64,000 nt of DNA from Rathayibacter sp. VKM Ac-2760 (GTDB taxonomy: Bacteria > Actinomycetota > Actinomycetes > Actinomycetales > Microbacteriaceae). The stretch spans positions 2,542,001-2,606,000 of the forward strand of contig NZ_CP047173.1 in NCBI RefSeq assembly GCF_009834185.1, written 5' to 3'. This document shows, piece by piece, positions 26,008-34,219 of the stretch; within the stretch, counting starts at the first letter, position 1; every line of letters begins with the position of its first letter. Both the position numbers and the translations under genes were made by a program. Below the pieces are notes generated by a model. The model was given only the letters and a program-made list of their open reading frames with translations, ran no database searches and had not been told where the DNA came from.

Positions 26008-26023
26008 GTTTCCGCCCCGTGTT
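26008..26023 (-). promoter_or_regulatory. GlnR-like site before the amidase operon
   Basis: Minus-strand AACAC-ggggcg-GAAAC gives AC-n9-AC spacing with one strong and one weak half site. It lies 60-75 bp upstream of the acetamidase start. Confidence 0.45.
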
Positions 26024-26092
26024 CCAGCGCCCGCCGCATCCCTGGCAGAATCGGCGTCGCACCTCCCCCCTTCCCCCCCTCCCCTCCTTTCT

Positions 26093-26153
26093 CGCGAGAT
26101 GCCACTTGTGCTCGCGACACGCCGGCGGAGGCGCTCACAAGTGGCATCTCGCG
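26093..26153. repeat. Perfect 18-bp inverted repeat with 25-bp loop (copy 1)
   Basis: CGCGAGATGCCACTTGTG (26093-26110) and its exact reverse complement (26136-26153) flank a 25-bp loop containing GCGACACGCCG. The same arms and loop length recur at 44414-44474. It lies between the divergent acetamidase and DUF1275 genes. Confidence 0.9.
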
Positions 26154-26186
26154 GCCCCCGCCCACCCCTCCGACGACAGGACCCCC

Positions 26187-26897
26187 GTGTTCCGACGCCT
26201 GCGCACGCGCACCGACAACGTCCACCTCGGCCTCATGCTCGCGCTGACCTTCTCGACCGGCATCATCGACGCCGTCGGCTACCTCGGGCTCGACCGGGTC
26301 TTCACCGGCAACATGACCGGCAACGTGGTCATCCTCGGCATGGCTCTCGCCGGCGCCGACGACCTCCCCATCGTCGGACCGATCATCGCCCTCGCCGGCT
26401 TCATGCTCGGCGCCGCGATCGGCGGCCGCGTCCTGCGCCCGGTCAAGGCCGGCTGGACCACCCGCTCCTCCTGGCTCTTCACCGTCGTCGGCCTGCTGAT
26501 GGCCGTGCTCGCCGTCGTCCTCGGCGTCGTCCCCGAGCACCCCGAGCCCCTCGCCCTGACCGTCACCGGCGTGCTGGGCCTCGCGATGGGCCTCCAGGCC
26601 GCGACCGCCCGCCACATCGCGGTCAAGGACGTCACCACCGTCGTCGTCACCTCGACCATCACCGGCCTCGCCGCCGACTCCCGCCTCGGCGGCGGCAAGG
26701 GCCAGCCCTGGTTCCGCCGCGCCACCGCGGTCGTCCTGATCGCCGCCGGCGCCGGAGTCGGCGCCCTGGCACTCAACGTCGGCCTCTGGCTCGGCCTCGC
26801 CATCGCGGCCGCCATCACCCTGATCGCCTCGCTCCTCGGCCACCTCATCGCCCACGTGAAGCACGCGACCCCCGCGGAGGAGAAGGCCGCGGCCTGA
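26187..26897 (+). CDS. DUF1275 (YoaK-type) membrane protein
   Basis: The 236-residue protein has about six hydrophobic segments and the DUF1275 signature TFSTGIIDAVGYLGLDRVFTGNMTGNVV in its first helix region, then GLAMGLQAATARHIAVKDVTTVVVTSTITGLA. The start is the GTG at 26187, giving MFRRLRTRTDNVHLG. Transport function is often proposed for the family but not established. It stands alone, divergent from the amidase operon, and a role in purine or ureide transport is only a guess from position. Confidence 0.85.
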   Translation: MFRRLRTRTDNVHLGLMLALTFSTGIIDAVGYLGLDRVFTGNMTGNVVILGMALAGADDLPIVGPIIALAGFMLGAAIGGRVLRPVKAGWTTRSSWLFTVVGLLMAVLAVVLGVVPEHPEPLALTVTGVLGLAMGLQAATARHIAVKDVTTVVVTSTITGLAADSRLGGGKGQPWFRRATAVVLIAAGAGVGALALNVGLWLGLAIAAAITLIASLLGHLIAHVKHATPAEEKAAA

Positions 26898-26943
26898 CCT
26901 CGCCGGGTCCTGCCTTCCTTTCCCCAGTTATGCACACGTTCCT

Positions 26944-26971
26944 TTGCACACCACGGCGTTGTGCGTAGGAT
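26944..26971 (+). promoter_or_regulatory. hipBA promoter with GCACA/TGTGC operator
   Basis: A -35 TTGCAC (26944-26949) and a -10 TAGGAT (26966-26971) are spaced by 16 bp. GCACA and TGTGC form an inverted repeat within this span, and a further TGCACA copy lies just upstream. Overlap of repeat and promoter suggests autorepression by HipB. Confidence 0.6.
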
Positions 26972-26997
26972 TCCGACCATAGCGTTGGAGGAACAGG

Positions 26998-27285
26998 ATG
27001 CCCGGCTACCGAATCGACTCGCAGCTCGCAGAGCTCGGTGAGAACGTACGCGGCTGGCGCATGGTGCTGGGCCTGACCGCTCAGCAGGTCGCGGAGCGCG
27101 CCGGTATCACTCGCGCGACAGTGCACAAGATCGAGGCGGGTGACCCCGGTGTGCGCTTCGGAAGCGTCGCTCAGGTCCTCCGAGCCCTCGGAGTGCTCGA
27201 TCAGACCATCGCCGCTACCGACCCCCTCGCCAGCGACATCGGCCGACTGCGCGCCGGCCGTCTGACGAAGAAACGCGCCCGATGA
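26998..27285 (+). CDS. HipB-like HTH antitoxin
   Basis: The 95-residue XRE-type protein carries one helix-turn-helix (GWRMVLGLTAQQVAERAGITRATVHKIEAGDPGVRFGSVAQVLRALG, about residues 19-64) and a basic C-terminal tail. GGAGG six bases before the ATG sets the start. Its stop overlaps the hipA start (ATGA). By family it binds the promoter and neutralises the HipA kinase. Codon usage near this pair looks slightly less GC-extreme than the flanks, which may hint at transfer. Confidence 0.88.
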   Translation: MPGYRIDSQLAELGENVRGWRMVLGLTAQQVAERAGITRATVHKIEAGDPGVRFGSVAQVLRALGVLDQTIAATDPLASDIGRLRAGRLTKKRAR

Positions 27286-28517
27286 CCACCGTGGATGTTC
27301 TGGTCGACGAGAACGGCCGCTCCCGGCCGGTCGGTCGAGCGCACTTCACCCGCACGCGAGGCGAGGTCTCCACGACCTTCCTCTACGACGCCGACTACCT
27401 CGCAAGCGGAGGTACGAGCATCGACCCCGCGCTGCCACTCGTGAGCGGCTCGCAACATCAGACCGGCCTCGTCCGTGCCTTCTCCGACAGCGCCCCCGAC
27501 CGCTGGGGACGCAACCTCGTCGAGAAGGCCGAGCGGATCCGCGCGCGCGAGGAGAACCGCGCACCCCGCCGCCTCGACGACGTCGACTTCCTTCTCGGCG
27601 TGAGTGACGACACCCGGCAGGGCGCACTCCGCTACCGCCTTCCCGGCAGCGCAGCGTTCAGCGGGGAGCCCTCGACGGTCCCCCCGTTGCTGTCCCTGCC
27701 GACGCTCCTGCGTGCCGCGGACGACGTCTCCGCGGACGAGGACCCCAGCCGCGCGGTCAAGCAGCTTCTCGACACGGGGACGACCGGTCTGGGCGGGGCG
27801 CGACCGAAGGCGTCGGTACGCCTCGAGGACGGCTCGCTGGCGATCGCGAAGTTCCCCCATGGAAGCGACGAATGGGACGTCATGGCCTGGGAATCGACCG
27901 CCCTGGACCTGCTGGATCGCGCGGGTCTTCGAACGCCCGACCGGAGACTCAGCCGCGTAGGCGAACGCAGCGTGCTGATCCTGCGCCGGTTCGACCGCAC
28001 GGAGGACGGCCGGCGGATCGGCTACATCAGCGCGATGACCGCTCTCAGCGGTTCCGACGGCGAACACCGGGACTACGCCGAACTCTCCGACGCCATCCGC
28101 GATCTCTCCTTCTCGCCGCGCGCAGACCATCACGAGCTCTTCGACCGCATCGTCGCGAGCGTGGCACTCGGAAACACGGACGACCACCTGCGGAATCACG
28201 GCTTCCTCGCTGAGCGCGGCGCGTGGAGGCTGAGCCCGGCGTTCGACGTGAATCCGAACCCTGATCCGTGGCGTGCTCGTTCCACCTCGATCATGGGAGC
28301 CGACGCACCGCCTGACGAGGCGGAGGCGCTGATCGCGCTGGCTGAGGGATTCAGTCTCTCGGCGAGGGAAGGCCGTGAGCGGATGGTCCGCATCGCCGAG
28401 TCGCTGGCGCCCTGGCAGGAGTCCGCCCGGGCCAACGGCATCGCCCAACGAGAGATCAGCATGATGGCCGAGACGATTCGACCGCGACTCGAGGCGGTCG
28501 TCACCGCTGCTCGCTGA
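27282..28517 (+). CDS. HipA-family serine/threonine kinase toxin
   Basis: The 411-residue protein has the N-terminal HipA domain (VLVDENGRSRPVGRAHFTR, FSDSAPDRWGRNLVEK) and the HipA_C kinase core: the Gly-rich loop TGLGGARPKASV, lysine in LAIAKFPH, the catalytic loop GNTDDHLRNHGF and the metal-binding AFDVNP. E. coli HipA phosphorylates glutamyl-tRNA synthetase and causes persistence; the target here is unknown. All key kinase residues appear intact, so the toxin is probably functional. It is cotranscribed with the antitoxin by ATGA overlap. Confidence 0.9.
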   Translation: MTTVDVLVDENGRSRPVGRAHFTRTRGEVSTTFLYDADYLASGGTSIDPALPLVSGSQHQTGLVRAFSDSAPDRWGRNLVEKAERIRAREENRAPRRLDDVDFLLGVSDDTRQGALRYRLPGSAAFSGEPSTVPPLLSLPTLLRAADDVSADEDPSRAVKQLLDTGTTGLGGARPKASVRLEDGSLAIAKFPHGSDEWDVMAWESTALDLLDRAGLRTPDRRLSRVGERSVLILRRFDRTEDGRRIGYISAMTALSGSDGEHRDYAELSDAIRDLSFSPRADHHELFDRIVASVALGNTDDHLRNHGFLAERGAWRLSPAFDVNPNPDPWRARSTSIMGADAPPDEAEALIALAEGFSLSAREGRERMVRIAESLAPWQESARANGIAQREISMMAETIRPRLEAVVTAAR

Positions 28518-28573
28518 AGGCGAGCGAGGACGCACGTTCTTCGGTTCTTCCCGATTCTCGGCCCCTGAGCCCC

Positions 28574-29488
28574 TCAGCGCGGCGCGCGCTGGCAGTGCGG
28601 GCAGAGGTGCGACGAGCGGTTCATGAACGGCACCCGCACGATCGGCTCGCCGCAGCGCGGGCAGGGCTTGCCGGTCTGCCCGTAGGCGTTGAGGCTGTGC
28701 GAGAAGTAGCCGGACGCGCCGTTCACGTTGACGTACTGGGCGTCGAAGCTCGTGCCGCCCTCCGCCAGCGCGCGCTCGAGCACCGAGCGCACCTCCGCGA
28801 AGAGGCGGCGGATCCGCGGCTCGGTCAGCGACGAGCTCGGCGTCTCGGGGTGCAGCTCGGCAGCCCAGAGCGACTCGTCCGCGTAGATGTTGCCGATGCC
28901 GCTGACCAGCGTCTGATCGAGCAGAGCGCGCTTGATGCCGCTGTTCCGGCGGGCCAGCGCGGCGACGACGGCGGAGAGATCGAAGAACGGGTCGAGCGGA
29001 TCGCGGGCGATGTGCGCGACCTGCGAAGGGACGGCGTGCAGCCAGGCACCGTCGGCCGCGTCGTCGCCGGCGTAGCCGCCCGGCGCTCCGTCCGCGGTCG
29101 GCTCGAGCACGTCGATGGCCATCGAGCCGAAGATCCGCTGGTCGACGAAGTGCAACGCCAGCTCGCCGTGCTCCGGATGCTCGATGCCGATCCGGATCCG
29201 CGTCAGCCGTGCGAGCGCCGCGTCGGCCGTCCGCAGCAGCACCTGCCCGCTCATCCCGAGGTGCACGAGCAGCGCCTCGTCGCGACCGGCCGGCAGCCAG
29301 AGGAACTTGCCGCGCCGCACGGCGCCGCGCAGCCGCCGCCCGACCAGGAGCCCCTCGAACGAGCCGAGCGGATGCACGTGGCGCTTCAGCGAGCGCTCGT
29401 CGACGATCTCGACGCTCGTCACGAGCGAGCCGGTGACGGCGGGAGCGAGACCTGCCCGCACCACCTCGACCTCGGGCAGCTCGGGCAC
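28574..29488 (-). CDS. mutM: Formamidopyrimidine-DNA glycosylase
   Basis: MutM excises 8-oxoguanine and ring-opened purines from DNA. The 304-residue protein begins at a GTG with PELPEVEVV after the initiator, giving the catalytic N-terminal proline and glutamate. It has HLGMSGQVLL, NIYADESLW with the H2TH motif, and a C-terminal zinc finger (CPRCGEPIVR...CPHCQ). An insertion of about 20 residues (TADGAPGGYAGDDAADG) is unusual but in a known variable loop. It follows rnc by 2 bp in the conserved DUF177-rpmF-rnc-mutM operon. Confidence 0.96.
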   Translation of the reverse strand: MPELPEVEVVRAGLAPAVTGSLVTSVEIVDERSLKRHVHPLGSFEGLLVGRRLRGAVRRGKFLWLPAGRDEALLVHLGMSGQVLLRTADAALARLTRIRIGIEHPEHGELALHFVDQRIFGSMAIDVLEPTADGAPGGYAGDDAADGAWLHAVPSQVAHIARDPLDPFFDLSAVVAALARRNSGIKRALLDQTLVSGIGNIYADESLWAAELHPETPSSSLTEPRIRRLFAEVRSVLERALAEGGTSFDAQYVNVNGASGYFSHSLNAYGQTGKPCPRCGEPIVRVPFMNRSSHLCPHCQRAPR

Positions 29489-29490
29489 GG

Positions 29491-30243
29491 TCAGCCCTCG
29501 ATCGGAGCGGCGGGAGCGACCGGCTCGCCGGGAGCCGTCGCCGAGAGGCGCGTCCAGGCGTCCAGCGCGGCCGCCATCTCGGCGGCCTTCTTGCTGGTGC
29601 CCTCGCCGCGCGCGGTGACGAGACCGCCGACGATGACCGTCGCGACGAAGACCTTGCTGTGGTCGGGCCCGGTCGCCGCGATCTCGTAGCGGGGAGCCGG
29701 CGCGCCGCGCTCGGCCGCCGCCTCCTGCAGGCTCGTCTTGGGGTCCATCGAGACGCCGAAGCGCAGCGGATCGGCGGTGAGCGGCGCGATCAGCCGCAGC
29801 ACGAGATCGCGCGCGGCGTCCGGCCCCGTGCCGAGGTAGACCGCGCCGATGATCGCCTCGACGGTGTCCGCGAGGATCGACGACTTGTCGCGACCGCCGG
29901 TCAGCTCCTCGCCACGGCCGAGGCGGAGGTGCTCGCCCAGGCCGATGCCGCGGGCGATCTCGGCCAGCGCGACGGTCGAGACGAGGCTCGCGCGCCGCTT
30001 GGCCAGGTCTCCCTCGCTCAGCGCCGGGTACTCGGTGTAGAGCATCACGGTCACGGCCTGGCCGAGGATCGAGTCGCCGAGGAACTCTAGGCGCTCGTTG
30101 TGCGGGAGCCCACCGTGCTCGAAAGCGAACGACCGGTGCGTCAGGGCGAGCTCGAAGAGCTCACCGTCGAGGCTCACGCCGAGCGTGGCCTCCAGACGCG
30201 ACCGGTCGTCGCTGGAGGGTGGTGCGGAAGTCTGGTTCACCAT
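29491..30243 (-). CDS. rnc: Ribonuclease III
   Basis: RNase III cleaves double-stranded RNA in rRNA and mRNA processing. The 250-residue protein has the endonuclease signature NERLEFLGDSILG (about residues 49-61), the second acidic site in LADTVEAIIGAVYLG and a C-terminal double-stranded RNA-binding domain (DPKTSLQEAAAERG, GEGTSKKAAEMAAALDAW). The ATG at 30243 is used; a GTG three codons earlier is possible, and no clear ribosome site decides between them. Confidence 0.95.
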   Translation of the reverse strand: MVNQTSAPPSSDDRSRLEATLGVSLDGELFELALTHRSFAFEHGGLPHNERLEFLGDSILGQAVTVMLYTEYPALSEGDLAKRRASLVSTVALAEIARGIGLGEHLRLGRGEELTGGRDKSSILADTVEAIIGAVYLGTGPDAARDLVLRLIAPLTADPLRFGVSMDPKTSLQEAAAERGAPAPRYEIAATGPDHSKVFVATVIVGGLVTARGEGTSKKAAEMAAALDAWTRLSATAPGEPVAPAAPIEG

Positions 30244-30292
30244 GGACCGCACGGCTCGTGTCGCGGGGCGACGCGGAGCCGAAGGGACTGGA

Positions 30293-30496
30293 TCAGACGT
30301 TCGCGACCTTGCGGCCCTTGTACTCGAGGAACAGCGCGGTGCCCGCGGAGTCCTCGACGACCTTGGCGCGGTGCGGGAGGCTGTAGACGGTCTTGCCGTT
30401 CTCGACGGTCTTCACCAGGGGCGGGACCTCCGCCTTCCACTGCGAACGACGGGCGTGGGTGTTCGCGCGGGACTTCTTCCTCTTGGGAACAGCCAT
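30293..30496 (-). CDS. rpmF: 50S ribosomal protein L32
   Basis: The 67-residue basic protein begins AVPKRKKSRANTHARRSQWK, the unmistakable L32 N terminus. The zinc-binding cysteines found in many L32 proteins are absent, which identifies the cysteine-free C- form. AGAGAAGAG precedes the ATG. It lies between DUF177 and rnc in the usual order. Confidence 0.97.
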   Translation of the reverse strand: MAVPKRKKSRANTHARRSQWKAEVPPLVKTVENGKTVYSLPHRAKVVEDSAGTALFLEYKGRKVANV

Positions 30497-30537
30497 GATT
30501 CTCTCTTCTCTAGCTCGGTCGGATCAGGCGGGGCTGA

Positions 30538-31152
30538 TCAGATTCGGTCGTCTTCGGTGCGCGGCTCGGCGCCGGCACCACGGTCTGCGTGGGCACTGTC
30601 TGCGGAAGCTCCGGGCGCTGCGGCCCCACCGGTCCCCGACTCGCCCAACCCGGCGAGCGCGGCCCACCTGGAGTCGCGCTGAGCCTCGGGCTCGGACACG
30701 GAGGACTCGGCCAGCCGCTCCCCCGTGACAGGGTCGAGGCCCGGACAATCCGGCCGGCACACCGGCTGGAACGGCAGCGACAGCACCACCGCATCCCTGA
30801 CCAGAGGTTCAAGATCCACGTGGTCGTCGTGAACCTCATAGTCGAAAGCTTCGTCAGAAGAGTACGCGAAAAGTTCCTGGAACTCGACATCGACAGGCAG
30901 GGAGATGTCGGTCAGGCATCGGCTGCACTCGCCGACGGCCTCCGCGGAGACCTGCACGCTGGCCAGGATCCCCTCGTGCACCGACTCGAGACGGACGTCG
31001 AGATCGAGCGGCGCGCCCTTCCGGACGGCGACGATGCCCTCGCCGAAGGCCTCGGGCGCATCGAGGTCGAGACGGTGCTCGCGCATCTCCCCCGGGCGGT
31101 TCACGATGTCGCGCACGTTCACGGTGAACGGCGTCTTCTTGAAAGTAGTCAC
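30538..31152 (-). CDS. DUF177 (YceD-family) protein
   Basis: The 204-residue protein carries the DUF177 core: FTVNVRDIVNRPGEMREH, GECSRCLTDISLPVDVEFQELF and CRPDCPGLDP, with paired cysteines that may bind metal. YceD is linked to 23S rRNA accumulation in plants and E. coli and is conserved next to rpmF. The GTG at 31152 is chosen since the domain starts there. The C-terminal 50 residues are low-complexity, rich in Ala, Gly and Asp, and probably disordered. Confidence 0.9.
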   Translation of the reverse strand: MTTFKKTPFTVNVRDIVNRPGEMREHRLDLDAPEAFGEGIVAVRKGAPLDLDVRLESVHEGILASVQVSAEAVGECSRCLTDISLPVDVEFQELFAYSSDEAFDYEVHDDHVDLEPLVRDAVVLSLPFQPVCRPDCPGLDPVTGERLAESSVSEPEAQRDSRWAALAGLGESGTGGAAAPGASADSAHADRGAGAEPRTEDDRI

Positions 31153-31245
31153 GAGGATCGAGCCTAGTCCCCCGCGCCACGCCCGGGCCGAGCCGACTCG
31201 GATCCCACCGAAGCCCCGCACCCGGCGCAGCAGAGGGCGAACACG

Positions 31246-31285
31246 CAGAAGTTGCGGTAGTCGGGGGCGACTACCGCAACTTCTG
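31246..31285. terminator. Perfect 18-bp hairpin after the hydantoin operon
   Basis: CAGAAGTTGCGGTAGTCG (31246-31263), a gggg loop and its exact reverse complement (31268-31285) lie 20 bp beyond the stop of the substrate-binding gene. There is no T run. It could end the long operon and resembles the AGAAGT...hairpins at 63280 and 63366. Confidence 0.65.
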
Positions 31286-31304
31286 AGGAGTGGGAGGGGT
31301 GGCG

Positions 31305-32456
31305 TCAGGCGCCGCCCTCCTCCAGGGTCACCTCGATCGGCGCGTAGTCGGCGCCGCTGGTGTCGACGCCCTCGTCGGCGAGCTCGGCGAGCGCCTTCTC
31401 GACGTACTCGTTCGAGTAGGCGGTCTCCGGCGGGTCCTCGCTGATGATCGTCGCGCCGGTCTCGTTCTCCGTCGTCTTGGCGATCTCGACGGTCTGGTCC
31501 CAGGCCGCCTCGTCGATCATGCCGACGCCGTTCATGGAGGGCCAGATCAGCTTGTTGACCTCGTTGGTCATCCAGAGCTGGTGGCTGGTACCGAGGGTGG
31601 AGCCGGCCGCGGTGACGATGTCCGCCGCCTCCTGCGGGTTGTCCTTGGCGTAGATCCAGCCCTTGATCGACGCCTTGATGAAGGCGACGGTCTGCTCGGC
31701 GTAGGCGTCGTCGCTGGAGAGCTTGTCGGCGTCGGCCCAGATCGCGTCCTGGAGCATGGCGGTGCCGACGTCGTTCCAGCTGATCACGTTCAGGTCGTCC
31801 GGCGTGTACAGCTCGCCCGTGTCCGGGTTCGTCGTCTCGAGGACCTGCGCGTACTCGTTATAGGTCATCGCCTGCGCCGCGTCGATGTCGCCCGCGAGGA
31901 AGCCGTTCATGTCGAACTGCTGCTGCACGAGCGAGATGTCGCTGAGCGCGACGCCGTCCTTCTGCATGCCGGCGAAGAGCTCCCACTCGTTGCCGTAGCC
32001 CCAGCTGCCGACCTGCTTGCCGGCGAGGTCGGCGGGCGAGGTGATGCCCTTGTCCTTGAACGAGATCTGCGTGGTGGCGCTGCGCTCGAAGATCTGCGCG
32101 ACGTCGGTGATGTTCGCGCCGTTCTCGATCGAGCCGAGCACCTTGGGCACCCAGGAGATCGCGTAATCGGCGTCGCCGGAGGCGAGGACGTCCTGCGGGA
32201 CGATGTCGCCGCCGCCCTCGGCGATGGTGACATCGAGGCCCTCGTCCTCGTAGTAGCCCTGGTCGACGGCGGCGTAGTAGCCGGCGAACTGGGCCTGGGC
32301 GACCCACTGGAGCTGCAGGGTGACCGGGGTGAGATCCCCGGAGTCCCCCGAGGCTCCGGTGTCGGTGTCGCCGGATGCGCTGCATCCGGTGAGCGCGAGG
32401 CCGACGGCGGCGAGTCCCGCCGTGGTCGTCATCGCGATGCGCGTGCGTCTGTTCAC
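31305..32456 (-). CDS. ABC transporter substrate-binding lipoprotein (NMT1/ThiY/SsuA-like)
   Basis: The 383-residue protein has a lipoprotein signal (TTAGLAAVGLALTGCSASG, lipobox LTGC) and an NMT1-type periplasmic-binding fold: LQLQWVAQAQFAGYYAAVDQGYY, VTIAEGGGDIVPQDVLASGDADYAI and KQVGSWGYGNEWELFAG. Such proteins bind pyrimidine-like or sulfonate ligands outside the membrane. The GTG start has AGGAGG four bases upstream. As the last gene of the hydantoin operon, the ligand is likely a hydantoin, dihydropyrimidine or related ureide (inferred). Confidence 0.9.
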   Translation of the reverse strand: MNRRTRIAMTTTAGLAAVGLALTGCSASGDTDTGASGDSGDLTPVTLQLQWVAQAQFAGYYAAVDQGYYEDEGLDVTIAEGGGDIVPQDVLASGDADYAISWVPKVLGSIENGANITDVAQIFERSATTQISFKDKGITSPADLAGKQVGSWGYGNEWELFAGMQKDGVALSDISLVQQQFDMNGFLAGDIDAAQAMTYNEYAQVLETTNPDTGELYTPDDLNVISWNDVGTAMLQDAIWADADKLSSDDAYAEQTVAFIKASIKGWIYAKDNPQEAADIVTAAGSTLGTSHQLWMTNEVNKLIWPSMNGVGMIDEAAWDQTVEIAKTTENETGATIISEDPPETAYSNEYVEKALAELADEGVDTSGADYAPIEVTLEEGGA

Positions 32457-32533
32457 TGTTCCTCCTGGTGCGGTGCGGTGCGGGGTTCGGCCCGAGCGGG
32501 CCGTCAGTGCCGTGGTGCGGATGGAGCGGTGGA

Positions 32534-32578
32534 GCGAGTGCGAGTGGTGCGAGTGCGAGTGGTGCGAGTGCAGGTGGT
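32534..32578 (+). repeat. Three 15-bp tandem repeats in an operon gap
   Basis: Units of GCGAGTGCGAGTGGT start at 32534, 32549 and 32564 (the third differs by two bases). They lie in the 183-bp gap between the downstream permease and the binding-protein gene. This gap holds no gene that I can support. Confidence 0.8.
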
Positions 32579-32639
32579 GCGTTCGGGTGGTGCCGAAGAG
32601 CCCGTCCGGCGCGAGCCGGCGGGAGTGGAGGGGCGCGCC

Positions 32640-33407
32640 TCAGCGCGTACGGCTGCGCCGCAGCGCGAGCGCCTCGAGGCCCGCGGTGGCGCAGTAGAAG
32701 ACGAGGCCGACGAGCACGGCCCCGAGCACGTAGGCGTAGGCGAGCGCGTAGTCGCTCCCCGACGCCGCCGAGGTGATCGACTTGCCGAGCCCGCCGATCG
32801 GCCCGCCGAAGTACTCGGCGACCAGCGCCGAGATCACGGCGAGCGAGGAGGCGATCCGCAGTCCGGTGAAGAAGAACGGCACCGCCCCGGGCAGGGTGAT
32901 CGTGCGCGCCGTCTGCCACGGCGAGGCGGCGTAGGCGCGCATCAGATCGCGGTGCACGGGCGTCGCCTGGCGGAGCCCCCGCAGCGTGTTGACGTACACC
33001 GGCACGAAGACGGCGAGCGCCGCGACGAGCTGGCGGGCCGTCTCCACGTTGGCGCCGAACATCGTGTAGAGCACCGGGGCGAGCGCCACGATCGGCACGA
33101 CGGCCGCCGCGGCGACGATCGCGGCCGCCAGCCCGTCGACCACGCGGATCATCGCGGACGCCCCGGCGAGGAGCACCGCGACCACCGCGCCGACGACGAG
33201 CCCGATCAGCGCGTTGCCGCCCGTCACCCGGCTCCCCGCGAGCACCGAGCCCGCGTTCTGCGCGAACTCCGCGCCGATCGCGAGCGGCGACGGCAGCACG
33301 AAGGGCTGCACGTCGAGCGCCGTGACGCCGGCCTGCCAGAGCAGCAGCGCCACGACGCCGAGCACGAGCGGGGCGACGACCGCCCGGGCGAGCGCGGGAC
33401 TGGTCAC
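32640..33407 (-). CDS. ABC transporter permease (SsuC/ThiX-like), second copy
   Basis: The 255-residue permease has about six membrane helices and the BPD_transp EAA loop (MRAYAASPWQTARTITLPGAVPFFFTGLRIASSLAVI). Its GTG overlaps the ATPase stop as GTGA. Together with the permease at 34216 it would form a heterodimeric channel, since both are in one operon with a single ATPase. The start is fixed by the overlap. Confidence 0.88.
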   Translation of the reverse strand: MTSPALARAVVAPLVLGVVALLLWQAGVTALDVQPFVLPSPLAIGAEFAQNAGSVLAGSRVTGGNALIGLVVGAVVAVLLAGASAMIRVVDGLAAAIVAAAAVVPIVALAPVLYTMFGANVETARQLVAALAVFVPVYVNTLRGLRQATPVHRDLMRAYAASPWQTARTITLPGAVPFFFTGLRIASSLAVISALVAEYFGGPIGGLGKSITSAASGSDYALAYAYVLGAVLVGLVFYCATAGLEALALRRSRTR

Positions 33408-34219
33408 CGGTTCTCCACCCCGCGCGGCACGGCCGCGGCGTCGCCGTGCAGCAGCTCGCGCACCGCGCCGACGTCGGCGAAGAAGGCGGCGTCCTCGCGG
33501 ACCCCGGCCTCCCGCGAGGAGGACTCGGGCAGCGCGATCCGCAGCACGTCGCGGATCCGTCCCGGTCGCGGCGACATCACCACGACGCGGTCGGAGAGGA
33601 ACACCGCCTCCGGGATCGAGTGCGTCACGAAGACCACGGCGGCCCCCGTCTCGCTCCGGATGCGCAGCAGCTCGGTCTGCATCCGCTCGCGGGTCATCTC
33701 GTCGAGCGCACCGAAGGGCTCGTCCATCAGCAGCAGCCGCGGGCTCTCGGCGAGGGCGCGCGCGATCGCGACGCGCTGCTGCATGCCGCCGGAGAGCTGG
33801 TCCGGGTAGGAGTCGGCGAAGTCGCCGAGGCCCACGAGGGCGAGCAGCTCGTCCACCCGCGCCCGCCGGGCCGCGGCGCCGACCCCGTGCAGCTCGAGCG
33901 GCAGCGCGATGTTGGCGCGGATGCTGCGCCACGGCAGCAGTCCCGCCTGCTGGAAGGCGATGCCGTACTCCTGATCGAGCCGGGCCTTCCGCGCCGTCTT
34001 GCCGAAGACCGAGATCGTGCCCGAGCTCGGCTCGTCGAGATCGGCGATGAGGCGCAGCAGCGTCGACTTGCCGCAGCCGGAGGGGCCGATCAGCGAGACG
34101 AACTCGCCCGCGGCCACCTCGAGCGAGACGGTGTCGAGGGCGGTGACGCTCGTGGACTTCTTCGTGCTGAACGTCTTCGTGACGGAGTCGACGACGACGG
34201 CCGGTTCGGCAGCGCTCAT
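33404..34219 (-). CDS. ABC transporter ATP-binding protein (SsuB/TauB-like)
   Basis: The 271-residue ATPase shows Walker A GPSGCGKST, Q-loop AFQQAGLLPWRS, signature LSGGMQQRVAIARAL, Walker B LLLMDEPFGALDE and the H-loop VFVTHSIPEA. It energises import by the two flanking permeases. Start and stop both overlap neighbours by 4 bp. The C-terminal 40 residues after SPRPGRIRDVLRI are specific to this nitrate/sulfonate/pyrimidine importer group. Confidence 0.93.
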   Translation of the reverse strand: MSAAEPAVVVDSVTKTFSTKKSTSVTALDTVSLEVAAGEFVSLIGPSGCGKSTLLRLIADLDEPSSGTISVFGKTARKARLDQEYGIAFQQAGLLPWRSIRANIALPLELHGVGAAARRARVDELLALVGLGDFADSYPDQLSGGMQQRVAIARALAESPRLLLMDEPFGALDEMTRERMQTELLRIRSETGAAVVFVTHSIPEAVFLSDRVVVMSPRPGRIRDVLRIALPESSSREAGVREDAAFFADVGAVRELLHGDAAAVPRGVENR

